A stretch of 41,333 bases of DNA from Candidatus Hydrogenedentota bacterium (GTDB lineage: Bacteria > Hydrogenedentota > Hydrogenedentia > Hydrogenedentales > SLHB01), in the NCBI GenBank assembly GCA_019695095.1, contig JAIBAQ010000032.1:1-41333 (forward strand). Direction: 5' to 3'. The translations under genes were made by a program, and so were the position numbers. Below the pieces are notes generated by a model that did no database searches, was not told the DNA's origin, and was given only the letters and a program-made list of their open reading frames with translations. Within the stretch, counting starts at the first letter, position 1, and every line of letters begins with the position of its first letter. This document shows positions 32,967 through 41,333 of the stretch, piece by piece.

Positions 32967-34997
32967 CTATTGCGGCGCAGGGCTTTCGGCGGGCAGCGTG
33001 CGCCGCAAGGTTTCTACTCCATCGACCGCGAGATCGGGTCCGTACCGTGCTCGCATATAGGCCCGGTACCACGCGACAATGGCTGCGGTATCGGGTGTGG
33101 GGGAGTTGAGAATTCGCGCGCAGAACTGTTCGAGCGTCTCGTGCGCTTCGCGCCGGAGGCCCGCCTTGGCAACGCGACGGTCCATCATGCCAAGTAGGCA
33201 GTGGAATTCCGCGAATGCATCGCGCGCTCTCGCCATTCGGCGACGCCTGTTCCTTCGGTGGAGGATTGCAGACGCAAGGACCAACGCCACGGCCAAAAGC
33301 GAGATTATCCAGCGCGGTGATGCGAGGCGCGCCGCCGCAGCTTGCATATATTGCGGGAAGCGGTCAATGGCCTTTTGCAGAGCATCCGTGGTTGCGGCGA
33401 GGACTCGCCCTCCATAGAACTTCAGGCCATCCCATAGACTTGCCATGGGGGAGGCAGCTTCCACGGACGGGCGGCCCGAAGGCGGCGTTGCATCGACGGT
33501 GGTCCATCCGTGCTCGCTGTCGAATGCCTCGCACCACGCGTGGGCGTCTCGGTTTCGCGCGTACCAATAGCCGCCAAGGGCATTGCGCTCGGTGACTAAG
33601 AAACCGACGACATAGCGCGCAGGAACCCCCGCGGCTCTCAGCAATACGGTTGTTCCCGCCGCAAAGAACTCGCAATGCGCGGGGGGCTTTTCCATTAAGA
33701 AATACACCAATGGATCGTCCGCGGCGGGAATGCGAATGTCGGTCGAGTAGCGGTAGTCGTGAAAATAATGCAACACGGCGGCGATTTTCTCGCCGTCGCT
33801 GTTTGCGTCTCGCGTCAATTGCAGGGCCAAGGCAGTTATGCGCGGATCGATATCGTCGGGCAGCTTCGTTAGCGATTCCCGCATCTCCACCGAGAGCGGG
33901 CGCGTATCGGGCTTTCCGGACAGCGCATTTGTGAATTCCGCAAGAATCGTCTCGGCGCGGACAATGCTTTGCGGGTCCATTGCGACACCGGTGGAGCGGG
34001 TGGCCATCCAGGCGGTGTCGAGCGGGGCAAACAGGGCGCCTTCCTGTCTGCCAACGCGCCAAACGACTTGAGGCTTCCATGTTGTCGATCCGTCATCGCG
34101 AATCGAATACCACGGTTCACTCGATGTGAAGTCCTTTAGGCGGGCAGGTGGAGACGTCGCCGGGCTTAGGGCATCCACTTCTCCGGTAACGCGCCATTCC
34201 GGCGGGGCATAGGTATCGTAGGCGATGCCGCGCATGTATCCGGGCGGGTCGTCAGAGACGATGCGCAACGCAATCTTCGTCCCGCCGGAGCCTCGCAGCC
34301 TCGTCATGGAGTCCAATCGCGCGCGCGCCGTGAATGCGGTGGTGGAAGGCATGGACGAGCCAGCAGCGATTCCAAGTAAGCGGTCCAATTCGTTTCCATA
34401 GTGTTGCACCGCCGCACTGACCGAGATGGCGACCGATAATGCAACCCCCATGAATCCGATGTTAAGAGCCCAACGGAGCACGTGGGCGCGGGTCTTGCCT
34501 TGTGCGGAATCGCGCAGCGAAGAGGCGAAGTATGCCGCAATCAGCACCGCGAAGAAGAGCGACAAGAGGCGAAACATGTCGACGGGGACACTCAGGGAAG
34601 AGACATTGCCGATGCACGTCATGACAAGGATCGCCAGAAACGGCAGCAAGGCAACGATCACGGGCGAGGGAGTCTGCCGGGAATTGCGTATGACGATCAT
34701 GATTTGAAGAAACAGGAAGAAGCGTCCAAACGCGACGGCCATCGCGTAGGTCGGAAACCACATCGTAAAACCGCCCTGTTGCTCGGCGCGTTGTGCATAC
34801 GTAAGCAGGATTGCCCCCACGACAACGGACAAAAATGCCGTTGCGCGTCCGTCCGGAATGAGGCGCTTCGGTGTAAGGGGCGCGAGCACCGCCAGCGCCA
34901 GCATCGCAAGAGGATAGGAATAGGACTTAGTCAAGGAGGCCATTGCCGCACATTGAACGGCGATCAGCGCCAGTGTGGCCATACGCCGGGCGTTCAC
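32967..34997 (-). CDS. Transglutaminase-like membrane protein (TgpA type)
   Basis: This 676-residue protein has about seven N-terminal membrane helices, a periplasmic domain with a transglutaminase core, and one further C-terminal helix followed by a DUF4129-like cytosolic tail. The core shows the catalytic Cys in KPPAHCEFFAAGTTVLLRAAGVPARYVVGF, the His in RDAHAWCEAF and the Asp in VDATPP. The preferred start is GTG 34997, overlapping the stop of the DUF58 gene by 3 bases; an ATG at 34982 is possible. It is the third gene of the MoxR-DUF58-transglutaminase set. Confidence 0.88.
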   Translation of the reverse strand: MNARRMATLALIAVQCAAMASLTKSYSYPLAMLALAVLAPLTPKRLIPDGRATAFLSVVVGAILLTYAQRAEQQGGFTMWFPTYAMAVAFGRFFLFLQIMIVIRNSRQTPSPVIVALLPFLAILVMTCIGNVSSLSVPVDMFRLLSLFFAVLIAAYFASSLRDSAQGKTRAHVLRWALNIGFMGVALSVAISVSAAVQHYGNELDRLLGIAAGSSMPSTTAFTARARLDSMTRLRGSGGTKIALRIVSDDPPGYMRGIAYDTYAPPEWRVTGEVDALSPATSPPARLKDFTSSEPWYSIRDDGSTTWKPQVVWRVGRQEGALFAPLDTAWMATRSTGVAMDPQSIVRAETILAEFTNALSGKPDTRPLSVEMRESLTKLPDDIDPRITALALQLTRDANSDGEKIAAVLHYFHDYRYSTDIRIPAADDPLVYFLMEKPPAHCEFFAAGTTVLLRAAGVPARYVVGFLVTERNALGGYWYARNRDAHAWCEAFDSEHGWTTVDATPPSGRPSVEAASPMASLWDGLKFYGGRVLAATTDALQKAIDRFPQYMQAAAARLASPRWIISLLAVALVLASAILHRRNRRRRMARARDAFAEFHCLLGMMDRRVAKAGLRREAHETLEQFCARILNSPTPDTAAIVAWYRAYMRARYGPDLAVDGVETLRRTLPAESPAPQ

Positions 34998-36289
34998 AGC
35001 GTATCCACTCCGCCATCGAAGATGGCTTTTGGCGTCAGGCGAACAAGAACCTCGGACCACTCCTCGATGCCATCATGTGCGGCATTGGTGTCTTCCTCGA
35101 TCAGAATCACCTTGAGTCCGCATCCATTCTCCACCGCTGCCCGAAGTAGATCTCTGCGCGCTTCGTCCCAATGGAGAAACACGCAGATTACGGTTGAGAT
35201 GGTAGTCAACTCCTCATTAAGCGAGGGTACGAGGGAATCGAATGGATTGTCCGCGCACGGTTCCACGCACGCGAGGATTTCGAGTACATTGTCGAGGTGG
35301 CTGATATGGCGGCCTGCGCGGAATACGTGCAATCTCGGGCCGGCTGCGAACAGATCAATAACGTGCTCTCCACGCGCCAATACGTCCGCAATGGCCGCCG
35401 TAAGGCTGATTGCGGCTTCGAGAGGATTGTCCGGTTTCGGATGCCGACGGTTTGCGAGCGACTGGATTGCTCGCCGCATCAGCGCATCCAAGGTGTAGCC
35501 CGACCCTGGCAGGAAGGTGTCGAGCACTAGCGCGACGCGGCAAAGATACTCTTCTTGAAATTCCTTGACCACCGGCCGGGCGATGCGTCCCCATGCCCTA
35601 AAATCGATGTGCCGGACGGGATCGCCATAGCGGTACTCGCGGTTTCCGATGTACTCTGCCGATTCCCCCACGTTCGAAGTCAGGGCGATGCCTCCAGGTT
35701 GATAGCGCGCTCCAATCGGAACATCGAGGGCCGAAATGGGATGAAAGTCCGGCAGGACGAGCAAGGGCCGGCCCTCCGCGTACGACGAACCCGCGCGGCA
35801 AATGCCGAACGGAAACATGGTGAACGCGCGTAGGCGCGGCATTTCATAGACGCCCCGGCGCGAGGCGCGCAATGAAATGGTGAATGAACACGAATCCCGC
35901 GCGGGTATCTCGCGGACAACCTCCGCTTGTCTTGCGATCATTACGTGGTCGGGCAAGTCGAAGTAGTCGACTCCGACGTCAAAGCAGGGAAGAGGCGAAG
36001 TATTGGATACAGTGAATGTTCCCGCTACTTCGTGGGCCGTGGTAGCGGTCTTGGGAAAGGCGCCCGTTATTCGAAGACGAGGGCGATAGACGGCGCCAGC
36101 GCACAACGCCAGCAATCCCAGGAAGAACAGGGCGAAGAGGAGGTGAAACAACGGGATGTCGATCGACGTGCTCGCGAACGACCCCAGCACAACACCGCCC
36201 AGCACCAACGTCTTTCCACATGGCGTCAGCTTGAAGCGCCACAAGTACTCCGCGAACCGCGTCAGTGTGCCCAGAAGACTCTGTTTCAT
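34994..36289 (-). CDS. DUF58-domain protein
   Basis: This 431-residue protein has two N-terminal hydrophobic helices and a beta-rich region. The DUF58 signature is EYRYGDPVRHIDFRAWGR with PVVKEFQEE, followed by a vWA-like region (RVALVLDTFLPG). DUF58 proteins are coupled to MoxR ATPases and are thought to be chaperone or assembly partners. The gene lies 27 bases after moxR and overlaps the transglutaminase gene. Confidence 0.9.
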   Translation of the reverse strand: MKQSLLGTLTRFAEYLWRFKLTPCGKTLVLGGVVLGSFASTSIDIPLFHLLFALFFLGLLALCAGAVYRPRLRITGAFPKTATTAHEVAGTFTVSNTSPLPCFDVGVDYFDLPDHVMIARQAEVVREIPARDSCSFTISLRASRRGVYEMPRLRAFTMFPFGICRAGSSYAEGRPLLVLPDFHPISALDVPIGARYQPGGIALTSNVGESAEYIGNREYRYGDPVRHIDFRAWGRIARPVVKEFQEEYLCRVALVLDTFLPGSGYTLDALMRRAIQSLANRRHPKPDNPLEAAISLTAAIADVLARGEHVIDLFAAGPRLHVFRAGRHISHLDNVLEILACVEPCADNPFDSLVPSLNEELTTISTVICVFLHWDEARRDLLRAAVENGCGLKVILIEEDTNAAHDGIEEWSEVLVRLTPKAIFDGGVDTL

Positions 36290-36316
36290 GTGCTGGAATC
36301 TCGTATGACCGGGCCG

Positions 36317-37258
36317 TTACGTGGGAACCGCCGTTTCCTCCATGCAACGCGCGATCACATCGCGTTTCGACAGACCGCCGTACTTCGCTTTGGGCGTCAA
36401 CACCAACCGGTGCGGCAAGACGTGCGGAGCCAACCGCTGCACATCGTCTGGCATCACGTAGTCGCGTCCCGCGCAGAACGCCGCCGACTGGCTGGCGCGA
36501 AAGAGCATCAACGACCCGCGCGGACTGACTCCCAGTTTCAACGACGCGTCGCGGCGTGTCTTTGCCACGATGTCCACAATGTAACGTGAGACACTATCTT
36601 CAACGTGCACGGCCCGCGCCGCCTTCTGCATCTCGATGACTTCGTCGCCCGTCAGTACCTGCTGCAAAGTGTCCAGCGGATGCGCCAGCGCCTGCGACTT
36701 CAGAATGCTCACCTCGGCGTCCGCGTCCGGATAACCGACATCCAATTGCACGAGGAAGCGATCTAGCTGCGCTTCCGGCAACGGATAGGTGCCGTGGAAC
36801 TCGACCGGATTTTGCGTTGCCAATACCATAAAAGGCTCGGGCAGCGGACGAAGATGCCCCTCGATCGTCGCCTGCATTTCGCTCATGGCCTCCAGCAGCG
36901 CGGACTGTGTGCGCGGCGAAGCGCGGTTGATCTCATCGGTGAGCAGCACGTTGCAGAAGATCGGTCCCGGATGAAATGCGAACTCACCGGTGACGGGGTT
37001 GTAGATGGATGAGCCGAGAATGTCCGCGGGCAGCAAGTCTGGGGTGAATTGAATGCGGCTAAATGCGACTCCAACCGACTTTGCCAGCGCTTTCGCCAGC
37101 GTCGTTTTGCCCACACCCGGCACATCTTCGATCAAGACGGAGCCGCCCGCGACCAGCGTTGTCACCAGAACGTCAATCGCATCGGGTTTTCCTAGGATCA
37201 CTTTTCCCAGGTTGTCCTTCAGACCGCGCAATTTCGGTTGATACTGCTCCATTGCCAT
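36317..37258 (-). CDS. MoxR-family AAA+ ATPase
   Basis: This 313-residue AAA+ ATPase has a Walker A in DVPGVGKTTLAKALA, a Walker B in LLTDEINRASPRTQSALLEAM, sensor motif ATQNPVEFHGTYPLPEAQLDRF and the C-terminal lid with SPRGSL. ATG 37258 begins the family-typical N-terminus (two ATGs, at 37258 and 37252); longer in-frame starts exist without support. MoxR proteins work with vWA or DUF58 partners in folding or activating other proteins. Here it leads a three-gene operon. Confidence 0.93.
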   Translation of the reverse strand: MAMEQYQPKLRGLKDNLGKVILGKPDAIDVLVTTLVAGGSVLIEDVPGVGKTTLAKALAKSVGVAFSRIQFTPDLLPADILGSSIYNPVTGEFAFHPGPIFCNVLLTDEINRASPRTQSALLEAMSEMQATIEGHLRPLPEPFMVLATQNPVEFHGTYPLPEAQLDRFLVQLDVGYPDADAEVSILKSQALAHPLDTLQQVLTGDEVIEMQKAARAVHVEDSVSRYIVDIVAKTRRDASLKLGVSPRGSLMLFRASQSAAFCAGRDYVMPDDVQRLAPHVLPHRLVLTPKAKYGGLSKRDVIARCMEETAVPT

Positions 37259-37480
37259 ACCCGATCGATGTCCCCTTTCCGGTACGAACTTTAGCGCAAA
37301 TCGTGCGGGCATCATAGCAGCCGCTCAGGGGTAGCACAAAGGTATGCGCGTGCGCCTGAGACCAATGACTCAACGGAACTGCAGCGTTCTTCAGTAATTG
37401 CCGATTTCACACAGATGCGCTACTATCCAACCGGGTACGCGCATGTAACTTCATCGGCATCTGAATCGGAGACTTCTGCC

Positions 37481-39847
37481 GTGGTCCTGTCCAAGCGCCT
37501 GTATATGCCGTTCATGCTGTTGACCGTTCTCCTGACCCCATCTGCGTTGCCAACAGTACCGGTTGATGCGCCGTTGGATCTTGTTTCCGAGCAAACGGAT
37601 TTTTGGGTGCGCGGGCAACTTGTGTCGGTGCAGTCGAAAGTGCTTACAGGCGAGGTGAAGCCGGAGAATGGACGGCAGGGCGACCTCGAGATCACGGCTC
37701 TATTTCATGTAATCGACTCTGATCCCGAGATGGAGCCGTCAGACGTTACTGTCCGCTGGGCGTGCCCACGCGATTATCCGGGCGGCACGGGCGGCGTCGG
37801 ACAAGGCGACTATATTGCGGCCTTGAAGCGGCATTCGGATGGTACGTTCGGAGTATTCTGGAGTGGAGGCGTCGGTGGCTGGATTCGTCTTGATCCAGCT
37901 ACGGGAACGTGCCGTCGCCTGGACCGAATTGGCGATAGCATCTCTTCAGACCTCATGTGGGAGTTGGTTACAGCCGTGAGGTCAGGACTGGATGCGCCGG
38001 CAGGGCTCGATTCGGCGGTGATCGCGACGTGGATGTCACGGCTCCAGTCGGGAGACCTCCATGAGTTCGCCGCGGCGCAACTCCTTTTCGATGCAATACC
38101 AGGGGGCAACGGACTTGCGGATACGCTTATTTCGGGATTGGAGAAGCAATGTGCAGACGGACAGGAAGCCGCGCTTCGTCGATATCTCGACATCAAATCT
38201 GTTCTGCCAGTCACACTTGGTCTATTGCAGCGCGTGGGTACTCCCTCGACTACCAAGCGGCTCATTGACCTTTGCGAACGCGACTTCGCTTCCACAAAGA
38301 GTGTCTTTGACGATACTGACATCTGTCGCCAAATTGTCCGTGTGGTCTGTGCCTGCGGTGGCGATGAGAGAGTTGCCCAACTCACCGGACTTCTTAACAA
38401 GGAGTACGAGCATTTCGAGGCGGATGGAAAGAGTATGGGCGAACGACGCCCCCTCCGTTCAGACTACGGCATCATAACCACTATAGGCGAGTTCAGAGGG
38501 CAAGACATCGATTCGCTCTTGGTTGACATGCTGCATCGTCCCGCCGAATTCGGCATTAATGACAGCCTTGCTTTGGCGGGTGTGTGGCAGACCCTTGCTT
38601 TGCGAGGCAACCCAGAGTTCAAAGACTATCTTGACTGCCTGTTCACAGAACCGACTGCGTTTCAACTCGGAATTGAGCGGGAAGAGTCGCGCGAGATGAC
38701 CCTTGCCTCTGCAAGGGAAAGTGCGAAGCAGTACGCGTTGGCATTGCCTCGTGCCGAGGGGATGAGAGAGTCCATTCGGTTATACAAGCGGGGTCAAATC
38801 GACGCGTTAGCGCATGTATTCGAGTCAATGACCATGGAAGATGAGGACCTTGTCCCCGAGCTCGCGGCGATTCCCTTGGCGCATCTTCAAGGTGTGCACT
38901 ATAGACTGGCGGATGCATTCTGCACGATGGCGGCGCGAGTCCCTGACCCTGCATTCCTGCCGCAATTGCGTGGCCTAGCCGAAACGTCGGTGCACGAGAA
39001 CACTCTGGTAGCCCTTCATACTTGCGGCGAGAGAGACCTTGCGCGTTCTCTGGCGACCGACATCATCAAGAGGAGACTGTCCGAAGGTGATCTGCGCGCA
39101 CTCATGGAGGCGGCGTCCGCGAAGTCGGGTGCGCTGCGATTTCTCGGTTGGCTCGGCGATCCCAAAGCCGCGCGAATGATAGAGCCTTTCACGCGTGCAT
39201 CCCTTCTTAAGAAATACCGCCTCGCTTTCGACGCGGCAGAACGCGCCGACAAGCAGCCCCCCTTGCACGACAGCGTGGGAACTCTTGAGAGAAGCGCGAT
39301 TCTCGCGTTGGCGCGAGCGGGTGGCGGTGACGCGATTCCTCGTCTGCGTGAGATCTATGAAGAAGGGGACACGTCCACAAGAGTAACCGTTTCCATGGCA
39401 CTTTGTGCATTGGGAGACGCAACCGGCCAAGAACTTGTTCGATTATTTGCCGAACGTCGCGAACTTGAGAACCCTGAGCTTGCACAAGTCTATCAAGTCA
39501 CCCCATCCACTACGTTTTATGAGGCTGCGCGATACCTGGAAGACCCCGAGACAGACGCCGTCTTGGAGAAACGCCTGACATACGGCTTCGATAGCAGCGA
39601 CCAGGACGTGTTGGCCTACTCCAGGTTTATGGAAGCGAACAAGCCATTGGTACTCCATGCTCTCGTGGAGAACCTTGGCCGACGGGATATTTCCGCGCGG
39701 CGTGAGGCGGTGCGCGTGCTCGAGTACGTAACGCATCAGAAGTTCGAGTACGATCCATTGAAGCCGGTCCGCGTGCAGCAAGCGGCCATTGCTCAGTGGC
39801 AAGAGTGGATCTCTACAAACTTCGGGACAATAGCGCCCTCCAAATAA
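37481..39847 (+). CDS. Secreted HEAT-repeat-like protein of unknown function
   Basis: This protein of about 788 residues starts at GTG 37481, chosen because GGAG lies 9 bases upstream and a signal peptide follows (PFMLLTVLLTPSALPTVPVDA). An ATG at 37415 would add 22 residues without a ribosome-binding site. The N-terminal 150 residues are beta-rich. The rest is mostly helical with HEAT-like repeats (for example LGWLGDPKAARMIEPFTRA and ILALARAGGGDAIPRLREIYEEGD). I see no catalytic motif. HEAT repeats usually bind other proteins. It stands alone between divergent and downstream terminator signals. Confidence 0.75.
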   Translation: MVLSKRLYMPFMLLTVLLTPSALPTVPVDAPLDLVSEQTDFWVRGQLVSVQSKVLTGEVKPENGRQGDLEITALFHVIDSDPEMEPSDVTVRWACPRDYPGGTGGVGQGDYIAALKRHSDGTFGVFWSGGVGGWIRLDPATGTCRRLDRIGDSISSDLMWELVTAVRSGLDAPAGLDSAVIATWMSRLQSGDLHEFAAAQLLFDAIPGGNGLADTLISGLEKQCADGQEAALRRYLDIKSVLPVTLGLLQRVGTPSTTKRLIDLCERDFASTKSVFDDTDICRQIVRVVCACGGDERVAQLTGLLNKEYEHFEADGKSMGERRPLRSDYGIITTIGEFRGQDIDSLLVDMLHRPAEFGINDSLALAGVWQTLALRGNPEFKDYLDCLFTEPTAFQLGIEREESREMTLASARESAKQYALALPRAEGMRESIRLYKRGQIDALAHVFESMTMEDEDLVPELAAIPLAHLQGVHYRLADAFCTMAARVPDPAFLPQLRGLAETSVHENTLVALHTCGERDLARSLATDIIKRRLSEGDLRALMEAASAKSGALRFLGWLGDPKAARMIEPFTRASLLKKYRLAFDAAERADKQPPLHDSVGTLERSAILALARAGGGDAIPRLREIYEEGDTSTRVTVSMALCALGDATGQELVRLFAERRELENPELAQVYQVTPSTTFYEAARYLEDPETDAVLEKRLTYGFDSSDQDVLAYSRFMEANKPLVLHALVENLGRRDISARREAVRVLEYVTHQKFEYDPLKPVRVQQAAIAQWQEWISTNFGTIAPSK

Positions 39848-39887
39848 CATCGTCCTGAACGGTTGCCGTTTGGACCACCAGTGCCAA

Positions 39888-39908
39888 TGCCAACGCTGCC
39901 CGTTGGCA
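39888..39908 (+). terminator. Hairpin terminator after the HEAT-repeat gene
   Basis: TGCCAACG and CGTTGGCA form a perfect 8-bp stem with a 5-base loop, 40 bases after the stop. A second CGTTGGCA-like copy follows at about 39919-39926, and T-rich sequence comes after (TCTTTCTGTTTTCTCC). Confidence 0.6.
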
Positions 39909-40008
39909 GGCGGCCTCGTTGGCATGTCTTTCTGTTTTCTCCTCTCACAAATCTCTGTGTGTTAAGCTGTCTGTATCGCGGAGTCTAAACTCACAGGAGT
40001 GGCTAGTC

Positions 40009-41333
40009 GTGATAAACGCAATCAGGGATGTTCTGTGCCGCAATTCGAGACTCATGGTATCTCTGCTTTCTGCAGGGGTATTGATTGCTGCCGTGGGTTG
40101 TCCTCCCTCCACGGGCGCATGGCGCAGCGTCCTTTATCCTGTGAATTGGACTCCTTCTTTCGAGGACAACGCGGGACGTTACCTGCATGACTTTTCCTAT
40201 GCGGGATACCATTACGGAGAAGACGATCCTCCCAACCCCGCGCCGGGGGCGGTGTTCAATGCCGTTACCGGTTACGGAGCCGACAACACCGGCGCCAGCG
40301 ATACAACTGCGGCGATCCAATCCGCTATTGCTGCTGCTTCTGTGGCCGGCGGCGTTGTCTTTCTGCCCGAAGGTCTGTATCGATGCGACGGCGTGCTTTC
40401 CGTGACCTCGCCGGGTGTCGTCATTCAAGGCGAAGGACAAGACAAGACGAAGTTGTATTTCACAAAAACCGACGGGATGGCCTACAACGCGCACATCTCA
40501 TTTCACGGGAACGTTAGTCGTGGTACAGACATCCTCTTAGCACAAGACGCCGAAAGCCGCTCCTTCGACGTATACGTGAATGACGCGTCGAGTCTGAACG
40601 TGGGTGACGAGGTAAGCCTTGGCTGGGTCATAACGGATGAGTTCATCGCGGAACATAACATGACCGGCACGTGGGTTGTGTTTGTCGGGCAGTGGAAGCC
40701 CATTTTCCGCCGGACAGTGGTTGCCGTGGATACGTCTGGTACGCCAGACAAGGTTACGTTCGACGTTCCCTTGCGCTATGCCGCCAAGATGCGCGATAGC
40801 GCCAGCTTGCGCGAGGAATCCGGCTATCTCTCGGAGTGCGGTATCGAGTCGCTGTCCGTCGCCAATGCGGTCGATTGGGACACGGCATGGTCTCTGAATC
40901 AGGTGGACGCCATTTCGATGCTCAATGTGAAAGACTGCTGGATGAAGAACATCGGCAGCTTTGCTTCGCCGCATCCCGATGCGGACGGATATCATTTACA
41001 GAGTAACGGTCTCTTAGTCGAGCAGAGCAAGCGTGTCACCGTTGAGGACTGTCATCTGGAGCGGTCCCAGAACCGAGGCGGCGGCGGAAACGGCTATCTG
41101 TTCCAGGTGGGAACGAGTAACGAGGTGTTGACCCGCGACTGCGTGGGATTGGCGGGCCGCCACAACTTCATTCAGAACTGGGATTTCGGCACGACGGGTT
41201 GCGTGTGGCTGCGCTGCCGTAGCGCGGGCAGCACCAATATGGTGTCTAAAGACATTCCCGTGGGCCTTCCCGCGTATTGTGAATTTCATCATTCGTTGTC
41301 GATGGCGTGTCTCGTCGATTCGTGTTTGCTGGA
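40009..41333 (+). CDS. Beta-helix lipoprotein of the pectate-lyase-3 superfamily, partial
   Basis: This gene runs off the right edge, so only 441 codons are seen. It starts at GTG 40009 with GGAG 9 bases upstream. A lipoprotein signal (SLLSAGVLIAAVGC, Cys after Ala-Val-Gly) is followed by AVTGYGADNTGASDTTAAI, the classic start of pectate-lyase-3 and pectin-degrading parallel beta-helix proteins. Further motifs include GVVFLPEGLYRCDGVLSV and GVVIQGEGQDKT. Later segments show repeating solenoid rungs (SMLNVKDCWMKNIGSF, VTVEDCHLERSQNRGG). It is likely an outer-membrane or surface polysaccharide-binding or lyase protein. The substrate cannot be told. Confidence 0.85.
   Translation, partial: MINAIRDVLCRNSRLMVSLLSAGVLIAAVGCPPSTGAWRSVLYPVNWTPSFEDNAGRYLHDFSYAGYHYGEDDPPNPAPGAVFNAVTGYGADNTGASDTTAAIQSAIAAASVAGGVVFLPEGLYRCDGVLSVTSPGVVIQGEGQDKTKLYFTKTDGMAYNAHISFHGNVSRGTDILLAQDAESRSFDVYVNDASSLNVGDEVSLGWVITDEFIAEHNMTGTWVVFVGQWKPIFRRTVVAVDTSGTPDKVTFDVPLRYAAKMRDSASLREESGYLSECGIESLSVANAVDWDTAWSLNQVDAISMLNVKDCWMKNIGSFASPHPDADGYHLQSNGLLVEQSKRVTVEDCHLERSQNRGGGGNGYLFQVGTSNEVLTRDCVGLAGRHNFIQNWDFGTTGCVWLRCRSAGSTNMVSKDIPVGLPAYCEFHHSLSMACLVDSCLL

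Noticed and set aside
1-41333. CRISPR array, prophage or insertion sequence.
   Set aside because: I found no regularly spaced repeats, transposase, integrase or phage structural genes anywhere in the window.

Overview
The window reads as the chromosome of an uncultured, probably anaerobic, Gram-negative-type bacterium of about 55-60% GC. It has lipid A and undecaprenyl-phosphate glycosylation genes, a secreted M4 protease with thrombospondin-type calcium repeats, and a large beta-helix lipoprotein. The overall style resembles Candidatus Hydrogenedentota or neighbouring PVC/FCB-like lineages. That placement is an impression from gene style and was not tested by phylogeny.

Layout. Positions 1-4297 (minus strand) hold the conserved rpmH-rnpA-yidD-yidC-jag(khpB)-mnmE block; mnmE is cut by the window edge. 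At 4845-7841 (plus) is a large secreted thermolysin-family protease that converges on a comEC-pgsA-der operon (minus, 7897-12391) across a strong hairpin terminator. At 13066-24337 (plus) lies the most interesting region: a complete selenocysteine (Sec) locus. It contains tRNA-Sec with anticodon UCA, selA, selD fused to an AhpD-like domain, and selB, followed at once by genes that appear to be clients of this machinery.

Four genes in the Sec locus seem to be truncated by conventional stop calling. A small membrane-anchored protein (18347) ends in Cys-Pro-Thr-UGA-Gln-stop. Three tandem paralogues (19477, 21338, 22898) each have an in-frame UGA at codon 440-443, followed by 39-43 further codons whose protein sequence is conserved between copies (UGFSC...W.GYK...LCT...GPF...AQP.E). 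After all four UGAs a hairpin presents the loop sequence CAUGG exactly 19 nucleotides downstream, which fits a bacterial SECIS element. A NapH-like membrane iron-sulfur protein lies between the small CxxU protein and the first paralogue, with ATGA overlaps. I infer a membrane or periplasmic selenoprotein redox module built next to its own translation machinery.

Positions 24437-29536 (plus) carry a SAM methyltransferase, three different 2-hydroxyacyl-CoA dehydratase/benzoyl-CoA reductase-like proteins and one ATP-dependent activator. This looks like a tightly coupled operon for a low-potential reduction or dehydration whose substrate is unknown. Positions 29520-32896 (minus) hold an ArnT-like glycosyltransferase, a double LAB_N membrane protein and a GT2 polyprenyl-phosphate glycosyltransferase, a typical lipid A or envelope sugar-modification cassette. 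Positions 32967-37258 (minus) hold the MoxR ATPase-DUF58-transglutaminase trio. Positions 37481-39847 (plus) encode a secreted HEAT-repeat-like protein, and 40009 to the window end encodes the start of a beta-helix lipoprotein of the pectate-lyase superfamily.
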